DNA of 45,740 bases from Planctomycetota bacterium (GTDB lineage: Bacteria; Planctomycetota; MHYJ01; WSZJ01): the NCBI GenBank assembly GCA_016190145.1, contig JACPRD010000055.1, forward strand, positions 1 through 45,740, in the 5' to 3' direction. Within the stretch, counting starts at the first letter, position 1. Each line of letters begins with the position of its first letter. A model generated the notes under the pieces. That model saw only the letters and a list, made by a program, of their open reading frames with translations, searched no databases and was not told the DNA's origin. Below, in pieces: positions 1 to 8,591 of the stretch. Both the position numbers and the translations under genes were made by a program.

Positions 1-62
1 AGCTCGCCCCGACCGCGCCTGCGATCGATTTTTCTCACGCTCTCAGGAAGTGCTTTGCCCCC

Positions 63-181
63 CAGAGTTTGTGAAAAAATCGGACTGGGGGGCGGAGTCG
101 GCCGGCTCGTCCAGTTCTGCCGACCGTGGGTCTTCCTGCCGGCCGACGGAGCATCCCAGTCCGATTCTCTCTCAAACTCTG
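63..181. repeat. MITE-like palindromic element, full copy
   Basis: The element is about 119 bp and is bounded by imperfect terminal inverted repeats of about 27 bp. The left end starts CAGAGTTTGTGAAAAAATCG and the right end, read on the other strand, starts CAGAGTTTGAGAGAGAATCG; both continue to GGACTGGG (about 24 of 27 match). Inside is a second perfect 10-bp inverted repeat, GTCGGCCGGC with GCCGGCCGAC. The whole unit can therefore fold into one long hairpin. It has no coding capacity. It abuts the FGE part of the kinase pseudogene, and a left-truncated copy lies at 10178-10269. No clear target-site duplication is visible. It could be a non-autonomous transposable element or a REP-like palindromic unit. 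Confidence 0.7.
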
Positions 182-2082
182 AGATGTTCAGACACGCGTC
201 GCGGATGTTCCCGCCCAGGCCGCGCACGCCGTAGGGCGATTCGTCGGAAAGGAATTCCTCCACGGCGCAAGGCCCCATCCAGTCCGGCTGCGAACGCTGG
301 ATGTTGCACCACCGCTCGTCCAGATGCCTTCCGAACGGGAACGGCCGCCGGTCGGTCCCCCGCGCGGCCTTCTCCCATTGCATCTCGTGCAGCAGCGCTG
401 GATCGTCACCGTGCAGCGGATCGGGTCGAAACCGTCGCGCGAGACGATCAGGAGATACGAGCCCATCGGAAGCGCCCGCCGTCCGACCGGCGTTTTTCCC
501 AGATGAATTCCGGGCCCCCGCGGGCGGAAAGGCGAATCCGCCGCGAAGACGGCGTCGACCGGCGCCGCGGCACCCGGGTCTCCTCCCGGCGTCGTCGTCG
601 GCATCAGCAATCGCCCGATCTCTTCGTAGCGCCACAGCCAGACGTCCGCTCCGGGCACGGCCTCCGGTCTGCAACCCGCCGCGTGCACCTTGAGATGCAC
701 GGGTGCTTTCGGCTCCAGCTCCGGCAGCCCTTCCGCTCCTTTCATCCCGTCCAGCGCCCGGCCCGAAAACGGGTGATACCCGAGGTCGCCCGGTTCCTCC
801 GGCAACACCGTCCGCCCTTCCACAAGACACCGGCAAGGATACGCCCGCGTCCTCACGCTCAGCGTCCCGTCGCCTTTCAGCAGCGCGTCGAGAGGCCCGT
901 CGTTGTATCGCTCCACCACCGCCCGGTGCACCCGCATCTCCTTCTCGTCGCCGGCCTCCTCCGCATCGAGACACCGCTTCCAGTGCAACTCCGCCCGAAG
1001 CCGCCTCGCCTCCGCGTGCCCCGCCTCGAAGGTCAGCGCGGAGGACAGCAGCGCGTTCGCCTCGCTGAACGCGTCCACCGCGTCGCGCTCGAGCCGCGTC
1101 GCCCGATCCCGCGGGCCAGGGAAGCTGCCACGTCAGCAGGACGTACAGGATCGCGCCGAGGGAATAAATGTCGCTGCGGGCGTCGACTTCGTCCAGCCGG
1201 CCCGCCGCCTGCTCGGGAGCCATGAAGGCCGGCGTGCCCAGCACGCTGCCCACCAGCGTCAACGGCGAGGAGTCCTGGTCCGATGCCGAGGGCGCCGGCC
1301 TGCCCGTCGCGACATCCGCGGGCGCGCCGCCGAACTTCGCGAGCCCCCAGTCGACGACCAGCGTCTCGCCGAATTCTCCGATCATGACGTTGGCGGGTTT
1401 CAGATCGCGGTGGACGACGCCGCGGGAGTGCGCGTACGCGACGCCGAGGCAGACGTCCTGGAAGATTCCCAGCAGGCGCGCGCGCGAGAACGTCCTCCTC
1501 GCCTCGGCGTCGCCGGAACGGAGGCGCTCGGTCAGCTCTCTCAGCGTCCGGCCGCGGATGCGCTTCATGCAAAGAAAGAGCTTCCGGCCCCCGCCCTGCG
1601 TCGACAAGAGGCCGAAATCGTGCACGGGGACGACGTTCGGGTGATCGAGCCGGGCGGTCAGCATCGCCTCACGCACGAATCGCTCCGCCTCGCTCTCCAT
1701 TGCCCGGTCCCGTCTCGGAGATCGCCTCGACCGCGGCGGCGGCGGCCTCCTCTGCGTCCCCGGTCACCAGTCCCTGCTCCCTGAGGATGGTCCTGAGGTC
1801 GCGTCGCGCGCCGGATGCCTGCAGGCGCTCCATGTCCAGCTCGTTCAGCCAGAGCTCGACCGCCCCTATCAGCGCCTGTCTCCCGAGCACTCCCATCTGC
1901 AGCGCGATCAGCCCATACAGAAGCTCCCGTGGTTCGTTTCTCCCGGTCATGCATCCGTCCGCTGCCTGGCGGACACGGGCGAGCTCCTCTTCAGCGACAA
2001 CTTCGCCAGATCCGCCCTCGTATCGCCCATGCGCCCCGCCTCCGTTGCCGCCGCCGTGCGAAGAGTCTACCAGCGCGTCCAT
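182..2082 (-). pseudogene. Decayed serine/threonine kinase with C-terminal FGE-sulfatase domain
   Basis: Pieces of one kinase gene are recognisable in order but in different frames. From about 2082 to 1700 is the N-terminal segment with RELLYGLIALQMGVLGRQAL, common in planctomycete kinases. From about 1690 to 1100, in a second frame, is the kinase core: LDHPNVVPVHDFG, HRDLKPANVMIG, DWGLAK, GTPAFMAPEQA and SDIYSLGAILYVLLT. From about 1090 to 390, in a third frame, is the juxtamembrane-like part (DAFSEANALLSSAL, then LPMGSYLLIVSRDGFDP). From about 320 to 185, in another frame, is an FGE fragment with SPYGVRGLGGNIRDACLN. The glycine-rich loop and catalytic-lysine region are missing, and so is the lower C-lobe after VLLT. 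Deletions plus frameshifts make this a pseudogene rather than a sequencing artefact at a single site. The MITE at 63-181 cuts the FGE domain. Confidence 0.85.
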
Positions 2083-2265
2083 CCTCCCGCCGCCTTCGGG
2101 TGCCAGTGTCCGTCGACCTTCCGGCGGGCACCTTCGAATCCAGGATGGGTCGGATGGCCGCGAATTCCATTTACGGATATGATCGCCATTCAGCCCGCAA
2201 GGTCGAGCGCCGTTCGAGGCCCTGAAGTCCGGCCCGACCGCCTTCAGAATCATCGGAGGAAGTCG

Positions 2266-3360
2266 GTGAACGCTCGCGGTTTCGCCATGCTCGCCGCCTT
2301 CGCCACGGGCGCCGCCGGTTTCATCGGCGGGTTTCTTCTCGCCCGCTCGATGCCGGCTCCCGGGGACGGGGCCTTGGCCGGCGTTGCTGCCACGGGCTCG
2401 CCCGGATACGCCCCCGGTTCCGCAACGGGCCCGGCGGCCCTCGAAGAAAGGCTGCGCAAAGCCGAGGCCGGGATCGCCTCCCTTCGCGCCCGAACACCGG
2501 GCGGCCCGGCCCGCGGGCCGGGACTCGACAAACTGCGCGCCCAAATCGGCCCGCTGGTCGCCGGACACCGGGGACGCGAGCTCATCCTCCTGATGCGCGA
2601 TCTTGTGGCGACCGGAGAAGAAGCCTATCTGGACGCGGTTGGGATATGGCGGGAGCTCCTCGAGGATGAGGAATTCGGCCTGTCCGGGAGCGGACTCGGC
2701 GTCGCCCTTCAGATCTGGATGCAGCCGCTCGTGCGGTGGACGCTGGCCAGCCCGGCGCGGGCGCCGCAGGCGGTCCGGGTGCAGGCCGCGCAATCGATCC
2801 TGGTCGCGGACCCGCGCGTGGCTCTCGAGTTCCTCCGCGGGGAAGGCGATCACGAGGTCGCGATGTGGCTGGGCAACAGCCTGGGGTGGAGCATGACGGA
2901 GGGCATGATTCCGGACTTCGAGGCGGCCGTGCGCGCCCACGCGGGCGACCCGAAGACCGTCGCGACTATGCTCGCCGCGATCAACCGGATCGAGGGAGAC
3001 ACCGCCACGACGTCTCTCCTCGCTCTCTCCACCGACGCGGATCCCGTCGTCCGGGAGGAGGCCCGCGTCCGGCTTCTGATCCGCCGTCCCCCCGCGACGG
3101 GCCTGCTCCTGCTGGAACGGCTGGAAGAGGGTAGTGCGCTGTACGCGGCTGGGATGCGTCGCGGGGACATCGTCGTGGGAGTCGGCGACGCCCCCCTGGA
3201 GTACTTCGAAGCGTGGTACGAACGGATCGCCCCCCACACCGATTCCGACGCGCCACAGACCCTGACCATCAATCGGGCGGGCACGACGCTGACCTTCCGG
3301 ATTCCGGGTCGCGATCTCCCCGGGTTCGGCGCCAGCGAATTCGTCCGGGCCTCCCGATGA
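2266..3360 (+). CDS. Membrane-anchored HEAT-like/PDZ protein, paralog 1
   Basis: The start is taken as GTG at 2266, about six bases after GGAGGA, rather than an upstream in-frame ATG inside the divergent kinase remnant. The protein is about 364 residues. An N-terminal membrane anchor (AAFATGAAGFIGGFLLARS) is followed by a short coiled-coil stretch (ALEERLRKAEAGIASLRA). The middle is helical with a HEAT-like motif (DPVVREEARVRLLIRR). The C-terminal domain is PDZ-like: LEEGSALYAAGMRRGDIVVGV, then a strand-rich end. Its stop overlaps the start of the next gene (ATGA), which encodes a clear paralog of the same layout. A role in binding exposed peptide termini outside the membrane is inference from the PDZ fold. 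No catalytic residues are seen. Confidence 0.8.
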   Translation: MNARGFAMLAAFATGAAGFIGGFLLARSMPAPGDGALAGVAATGSPGYAPGSATGPAALEERLRKAEAGIASLRARTPGGPARGPGLDKLRAQIGPLVAGHRGRELILLMRDLVATGEEAYLDAVGIWRELLEDEEFGLSGSGLGVALQIWMQPLVRWTLASPARAPQAVRVQAAQSILVADPRVALEFLRGEGDHEVAMWLGNSLGWSMTEGMIPDFEAAVRAHAGDPKTVATMLAAINRIEGDTATTSLLALSTDADPVVREEARVRLLIRRPPATGLLLLERLEEGSALYAAGMRRGDIVVGVGDAPLEYFEAWYERIAPHTDSDAPQTLTINRAGTTLTFRIPGRDLPGFGASEFVRASR

Positions 3361-4478
3361 GCACTCGAGGCCTGGCTCTGTTCTCCGCCCTCGCCGCAGG
3401 CGCCGCCGGGGTCGCGGGCGGGTTTCTCCTCGGCCGTCTCCCGCCCGTCCACGGGGACGGCGGCATACCGATGGGGACGAAGACCGGTGCCGTCCTCCCG
3501 AACCCGGCGGGCTCGCCCTCCGCTTCCGGCGCCGGCCCGACGGCCCTCGAAGAGAGAGTCCTCAGGGCCGAGGCCGAATTCGCCGGCCTTCTCGGACGTC
3601 CGCAGGCCGGGCCGGCCGGCGGACCCGCGCTCGGCGACCTGCGCGCCCGGATCGGCCCGCTGGTCGCCGGACACAGGGGGATTGAGTTGCTGGCGCTGAT
3701 GGGCGAGCTCGCGGCGATCGGGGAGGAGGCCTATCCGGATGCCCTCGTGATCTGGCAGCAACTCCGCGAGGACATGCTGAAGGATGCGGAATTCGGCGTG
3801 TCGTGGAACGATTTCGTGGACACGGTCAACCTGTGCATGGGGCCCCTCCTGCGGTGGACCCTCGCCAATCCGGCACGGGCACCGCGGACTGTCCGCGTGG
3901 ACGCCGCAGAGGCCCTCGGAGACGCGGAACCGCGTGAGATCCTCGAGTTCCTCCGCAGCGAACCCGATCACGAGGTCGCCAGGCAGCTGGGGCTCAGACT
4001 CGCGTGCCGGGAGTCGGAGGACATGATTCCGGACTTCGAGGCCGCTGCCCACGCCCACGCAGGCGACCCGAGAACCGTCGAGACAATGCTCGAGGCGATC
4101 AACAGGGTCGAAGGCGAATCCGCCACATCGTCCCTTCTCGCCCTCTCCCAGTCCCCCGAACCGGCCGTCCGCGAGGAGGCCGGCATCCAGCTCCTCGTCC
4201 GCCGCCCGCCCGCGACCGGCTTCCTCCTCAACAACAGGCTCGACATCGGGGCCCCCCTGTACTCGGCCGGGCTGCGCCGAGGGGACATCGTCGTGGGAAT
4301 CGGCGACGCCCCCCTGGATGACTACGGCGCCGCATCCGATGAGATCGCCCGCCGCCGCCATTCGGACGCTACTGAGTCCGTGACGGTCTTCCGCGCCGGC
4401 GTCACCCTGACCTTCAGGACCTCGGGTCGGGATCTCGCCGAAATCGGCTTCACCCCCTTCGTCTACACCCCCCGATAG
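3357..4478 (+). CDS. Membrane-anchored HEAT-like/PDZ protein, paralog 2
   Basis: This is a tandem duplicate of the gene before it and is translationally coupled to it by an ATGA overlap at 3357-3360. It is about 373 residues, with an N-terminal anchor (LALFSALAAGAAGVAGGFLL), the same ALEERVLRAEAEFAGLL helix and the same IGPLVAGHRG motif. The middle is helical, and the C-terminal PDZ-like domain has GAPLYSAGLRRGDIVVGIGDAP. Divergence is spread along the whole length, so the duplication is old rather than recent. The gene converges on the long minus-strand TPR gene, with about 33 bases between the two stops. The function is unknown. Shared anchors and adjacent translation suggest the two paralogs may work together, but that is inference. 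Confidence 0.8.
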   Translation: MSTRGLALFSALAAGAAGVAGGFLLGRLPPVHGDGGIPMGTKTGAVLPNPAGSPSASGAGPTALEERVLRAEAEFAGLLGRPQAGPAGGPALGDLRARIGPLVAGHRGIELLALMGELAAIGEEAYPDALVIWQQLREDMLKDAEFGVSWNDFVDTVNLCMGPLLRWTLANPARAPRTVRVDAAEALGDAEPREILEFLRSEPDHEVARQLGLRLACRESEDMIPDFEAAAHAHAGDPRTVETMLEAINRVEGESATSSLLALSQSPEPAVREEAGIQLLVRRPPATGFLLNNRLDIGAPLYSAGLRRGDIVVGIGDAPLDDYGAASDEIARRRHSDATESVTVFRAGVTLTFRTSGRDLAEIGFTPFVYTPR

Positions 4479-4511
4479 GCCGCATCCCCGGCGCCACGTC
4501 GGACTTCATGT

Positions 4512-7500
4512 TCAGCGGCGCCGTCTCAAGAAGAGAACGGCGGCGAGAATGACCAGGCCCCCGCCTCCCGCCCCGCCCGCGATCCATCCCCAGGTCGACC
4601 AGCCGTTCGACGCGGCCCGGTCCGAGGCACCGGAGGAAGCCCGCGCCGCCGCCGGCTCTGCCGGCCCGCCGCCGAAGCGGGCGCGCACTTTCCTGACGAG
4701 CGCCACGAGGCTTTCGTCCGGAATCGAGGGCTTCGAAATCCCGGGGTCGACCCCGGTCATCTGCGCGAGGACCTTCCGTACGGCTTCGCGCTGCGCCGGG
4801 AAACGCGAATCGCGCTCCGCGCGGTCGATGCGCTCCGATAGCTCCTTCCTCGCCCGGGAAGCGAGATTCGCGAGCGCTTCTTTCTCTTCCTCCGCGATCC
4901 GCGCGCGGGAGGATCCGTCCGAGGCATCCCGGCGCTTCTTTGCGAAGTCCTGCCGCACGAGCTCAGACTCGCCCTGGAGGACGGAGTCGGACAGTTGGTT
5001 GGCGACCAGGAGGGCGACCGCGGGCTCGCCGGAGTCTCGCGCGCGGCGGACGTAGTCCTCGACGACTTCCTTGAGGCGCCTCACCGATTCCTCGGGCGAC
5101 GACGACGTCCGGTCGATCTCCTTCAGGCGCGGGTCGTCGGGGAATTTCTGCATGAGTGCCTTGGAGTAGTACGTGATGGCCTGGAAGCGCCAGTTGCCGC
5201 CGATGATGGCGATGAGCGGGGACGTGTCGTCGGCGAAGACGATCGCGAAGTAGTCGCGCGCCGCGCGCTCCGCGTCGTCGAACGTGCCGTAGCGGGAGAG
5301 GACGGGAATGGCCATCCCGTAGAAGAGTCCGGCGACGAGGGAATCGAGGGGCGAGTTTCTCCCGGAGAGGCGGCCGGAACACGCGCGGGCGCCGGCGGCA
5401 GCAAAATCGACGGCCTTCCGTTCGTCGCGGGCGAGAACGGGAGCCATGTCGCGGATCGCGGCGGCGGCCGGCCCGGAGGGCGCGTCCTTGAGGAGAGCGG
5501 CGAACCGGTCGCGCAGTTCCGCTGCGCGCGCCGCTTCCGGGGAGACAGGCGACACCTGAAGGGTCAGCGCGATGCGGAGGAGCATCGCGAAGGCCGCCGC
5601 TTTCGCGCCGCCCGTGTCGACGATCAGGGAGACGACGGGATCGTTCTCTTTTGTCTCGGCGTTTTCCAGCGCGTCGATCGCCTCCGGCATCATCCCGAAA
5701 CCGGCGTAGCCGATGGTGCGGAGGAAGTCCGGCGTGATCCAGTCCGGGTGGCGCTTCGACATCCCGTCGCTCAGCTCCCGCAGCGCCTGCAGGTATTCTT
5801 CGCGCCGCGCGGGGCGGGCCCGGGCGGCGGCGCCGAGCTGCTGGGCGAGCAGAACGGACATCGCTTCGCGGACGATCCCGCCCTGCCGGACCGCCGGCTC
5901 GGCGGCGCGTTCTTCGAAGAGTCTGAGCGCGTGCCGGAGGGCGTCGACTGCCGCGGGGGCATCGCCGGCCTGGATGGCATCGAGCCCCTCGCCGACGGGC
6001 AGGAGGATCGCCGGGGGCAGGCGGAGCTGCGGCAGGCTGATCTCGCGCGCCTTCTCCGGGCCCGCCTGGAGCGCGTAGCGGAGCCCCGCTTCCAGGACGC
6101 GGGCCATTCCGCAGGCGGGGTCGATGGCGAACGCCCGGTCTCCGTCGTCGGCGGCGCGCTCGAGGTCGCCGGCACAGAAGCGGGCGAAGCCTCGAAAGGC
6201 GAAATAGAAGGGGTCCTGCCTTACGGCGAGGAGGGCGTCGGCGTCGGCCACGGCGCCTGTGAAGTCTTCGCGGAAGAGCCGGATGGAGGCGCGGACGAAT
6301 CGGGCGAAGAGGTCCCCGGGATCCGCGGCGAGGGCCGCGGTCGCGTCGGCCTCGGCGCCGTCGAGGTCACGCGTCATGAGCCGGAGCGCGGCGCGGATCG
6401 TAATCGCGAGCGGCGCCTCGGGGGCGAGCTCAACGGCGCGCGACGTGCGGGCGACGGCGTCTTCGAACTTCCCTGCGGTCATGGCGGCGACGGCGCTTTC
6501 GAGGTACAGCGACGCGAGGGCGCGCGTCTCGTCCGGCGCAATGTCCTTCAGCGCGCCGGGCAGTTCCGACTCCCGCATCAGGAACCGGCGCGTTGCCCGC
6601 ATCGCCGGGTCGCGCGGCTCGAGGCGGACCGCTTCGGCCGCGTCGAGAAACGCCGCCGCACGGTCGCCCGCTTCGAACGAGTCAAGCGCGCGCTGGCGCC
6701 ACGCCTCGGCGAATCCGGGATCGCCGGCGATCGCTTCGCTGAAGGACGCCCGCGCCCCGCCGAAATCACCTTCCGCCGAGCGGCGCAGCCCCTGGGCGAA
6801 CGCGATCTCTTCGCCCGCGCCGGCGCCCGCGCCTCCCGAGGGCGCCAGGAGCCGGCGTTCCGCAAGCGCTTCGAGCGCGCCGCAGGTCACGCCGACGAGA
6901 TTCCGCCGCCCCGCGCGTACGTTGGCGTCGCAGCCGCCGGCCAGGACCAGGAAACCGCCGGGAACCTCGTGGCGCACCTTGATTCCGGCGTAGGCGCGGG
7001 GAATGTCGACGCGGGCATGGGGAAGGGCGGCCAGCGACGCGAGCGTGTCGTCGGCAGGCGCGGCGAGGCGGAGGACGCGCGCGAGAAGGACGAGGTCGAA
7101 CAGCCCGTGCAGCCGCCGGAATTCGGGGCGGGCGGCTTCGATGGCGGCGAAGTGTTCGCTGAATGAACGCGCGGCCGCGTCGGCGGCGGGCGAAACCGCG
7201 CCCGAGCCCGCGAGTCCGCGCTCGGCGACCGCCATCGCCTCGGACAGCACCTGCACGCGGGCGTCGAAGAGCGCGGCGGAGCCGTCCGGCGCGAGGAGGA
7301 TCTCGTGCGCGCCGGGCTGGACGGGGAAGAGCCAGAAGCGGTTGAGCGGGGTGCCGCCGCGATCCTGGCGGAGGCAGTCGGCGAACGTGCGGTATCCGGG
7401 AACGCCCGGGTCCTCGCCCTTGACGCCGGCCATGATCTTCTTCATGGCATAGTCCGCCTCGAGCATCGCGAGCCCGAAGGCACTGTCCGCGGGCACGCCG

Positions 7501-8591
7501 CCGATGCGGCTGTACTGCGGGCCACCGATGTCGGACGGATCGGGGTCGAGCGAGCACATCGGCGTCGCGCCGTCGCGCCAGACCGCCGCGAGCGCGACGA
7601 CGAGGTCGTCGACGGAAATCGGCGGGGCGCCGGCTTCGCTGCGGCCCGCGAGGACCAGTGCGCCTTCGGAATCCCGCGCGAACCCGTGGATGCGCGAAAG
7701 GCCGAGCTTCTTCAACGCCTCGGGGCGCTCTCCCCAGCGGCCGCGATACCCTTGAAGATCCCGGGCCAGAGCCGCGAGGGGCACGAACGCCGCGTCGCGC
7801 CGCTCCTCGACCTTGCGCGTCCTCTCCACCCACGCCGTTTTCCGTGCCTCGAACAGCGCCGAACGATGCCTCCACGCCGCCACCGCGTCTTCGGAAGCGA
7901 ACACAGCGGCAAGGCCTTCGCGCCACGCCGCCTCGCCCTCCGGGTCCTCTACCGCCATCGCCCGCGCGAGCGCCGCGTCGTCGAACTCGATCTTCACGCC
8001 CTTGGGCAGCGGCACCGGTGGCGGCACCTTGATCCGATCGATGCCGCCGCGCCCCGCGCGGCTCGTCCACGTCGCGTCGCCCATCGACTTCGGGACGAGC
8101 GACCCCTGGAAGAAGCGCGTTCCCGTCTGCCGCGTGAGTACCGCGTACGTGTCGCTGCCGCTGGTTCCCCCGGCGAGGTTCCAGGCTTCCTCGGCGATCG
8201 TCGCCACGATCTCCGGCGTCTCCGCCGCCAGCGCGGTCGTCGTTCGGAGCTTCGCGAAGTTCGCCCGGTCGAGGACGAGGTTCGTGCGCACGATGATCCG
8301 CCGCGCCATGTTCGTGCGGTCGGTCTGGCCGTCGTGGAAGAGATTCGCGGCGGCCGCGAACGCGCCGCGTCCGGCCTCCTCGCGCAGCTTTCCCGCGACG
8401 ACCGCCTCCGCGGCCTGCCGCCGCGCCGCCGCGAGGGCCTCGACGTCGCCCGCGTAGACTCGCCTCACCGTCTCCGGGTCGATCCCCGCGGCTTCGAGCG
8501 CCTTCGCGTCGAGGAGGGAGGCCGGGACCGGAACCGGGTCTTCGGCGGCGGCGCAGGAGGCGGCGAGGATCAGCGCGAGCAGGCGCTTCAT
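4512..8591 (-). CDS. Large secreted TPR protein with C-terminal membrane anchor
   Basis: The start is ATG at 8591, overlapping the stop of the upstream gene (ATGA), and it gives a clean signal peptide (KRLLALILAASCAAAE). The protein is about 1359 residues. The first 500 or so residues form an unrecognised domain (for example VLTRQTGTRFFQGSLVP and DRIKVPPPVPLPKG). From about 600 to 900 are TPRs (EGDFGGARASFSEAIAGDPG, then AEAWRQRALDSFEAGDRAAA). A further helical region follows, with a basic, probably coiled-coil stretch (EKEALANLASRARKELSE). The end has one membrane span (WGWIAGGAGGGGLVILAAVL) followed by RRRR, so most of the protein should lie outside the cytoplasmic membrane. It is the second gene of a two-gene operon. 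The function is unknown. Confidence 0.8.
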   Translation of the reverse strand: MKRLLALILAASCAAAEDPVPVPASLLDAKALEAAGIDPETVRRVYAGDVEALAAARRQAAEAVVAGKLREEAGRGAFAAAANLFHDGQTDRTNMARRIIVRTNLVLDRANFAKLRTTTALAAETPEIVATIAEEAWNLAGGTSGSDTYAVLTRQTGTRFFQGSLVPKSMGDATWTSRAGRGGIDRIKVPPPVPLPKGVKIEFDDAALARAMAVEDPEGEAAWREGLAAVFASEDAVAAWRHRSALFEARKTAWVERTRKVEERRDAAFVPLAALARDLQGYRGRWGERPEALKKLGLSRIHGFARDSEGALVLAGRSEAGAPPISVDDLVVALAAVWRDGATPMCSLDPDPSDIGGPQYSRIGGVPADSAFGLAMLEADYAMKKIMAGVKGEDPGVPGYRTFADCLRQDRGGTPLNRFWLFPVQPGAHEILLAPDGSAALFDARVQVLSEAMAVAERGLAGSGAVSPAADAAARSFSEHFAAIEAARPEFRRLHGLFDLVLLARVLRLAAPADDTLASLAALPHARVDIPRAYAGIKVRHEVPGGFLVLAGGCDANVRAGRRNLVGVTCGALEALAERRLLAPSGGAGAGAGEEIAFAQGLRRSAEGDFGGARASFSEAIAGDPGFAEAWRQRALDSFEAGDRAAAFLDAAEAVRLEPRDPAMRATRRFLMRESELPGALKDIAPDETRALASLYLESAVAAMTAGKFEDAVARTSRAVELAPEAPLAITIRAALRLMTRDLDGAEADATAALAADPGDLFARFVRASIRLFREDFTGAVADADALLAVRQDPFYFAFRGFARFCAGDLERAADDGDRAFAIDPACGMARVLEAGLRYALQAGPEKAREISLPQLRLPPAILLPVGEGLDAIQAGDAPAAVDALRHALRLFEERAAEPAVRQGGIVREAMSVLLAQQLGAAARARPARREEYLQALRELSDGMSKRHPDWITPDFLRTIGYAGFGMMPEAIDALENAETKENDPVVSLIVDTGGAKAAAFAMLLRIALTLQVSPVSPEAARAAELRDRFAALLKDAPSGPAAAAIRDMAPVLARDERKAVDFAAAGARACSGRLSGRNSPLDSLVAGLFYGMAIPVLSRYGTFDDAERAARDYFAIVFADDTSPLIAIIGGNWRFQAITYYSKALMQKFPDDPRLKEIDRTSSSPEESVRRLKEVVEDYVRRARDSGEPAVALLVANQLSDSVLQGESELVRQDFAKKRRDASDGSSRARIAEEEKEALANLASRARKELSERIDRAERDSRFPAQREAVRKVLAQMTGVDPGISKPSIPDESLVALVRKVRARFGGGPAEPAAARASSGASDRAASNGWSTWGWIAGGAGGGGLVILAAVLFLRRRR

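Noticed and set aside
50..1225. Long plus-strand frame opposite the kinase
   Set aside because: It is rich in Arg, Pro and Ser and lies antisense to clear kinase motifs. Its openness is a by-product of high GC.
4995..7166. 723-codon plus-strand frame opposite the large TPR gene
   Set aside because: Composition is Gly/Arg/Glu-biased with no domain. The minus-strand gene has a signal peptide, TPRs and a membrane anchor.
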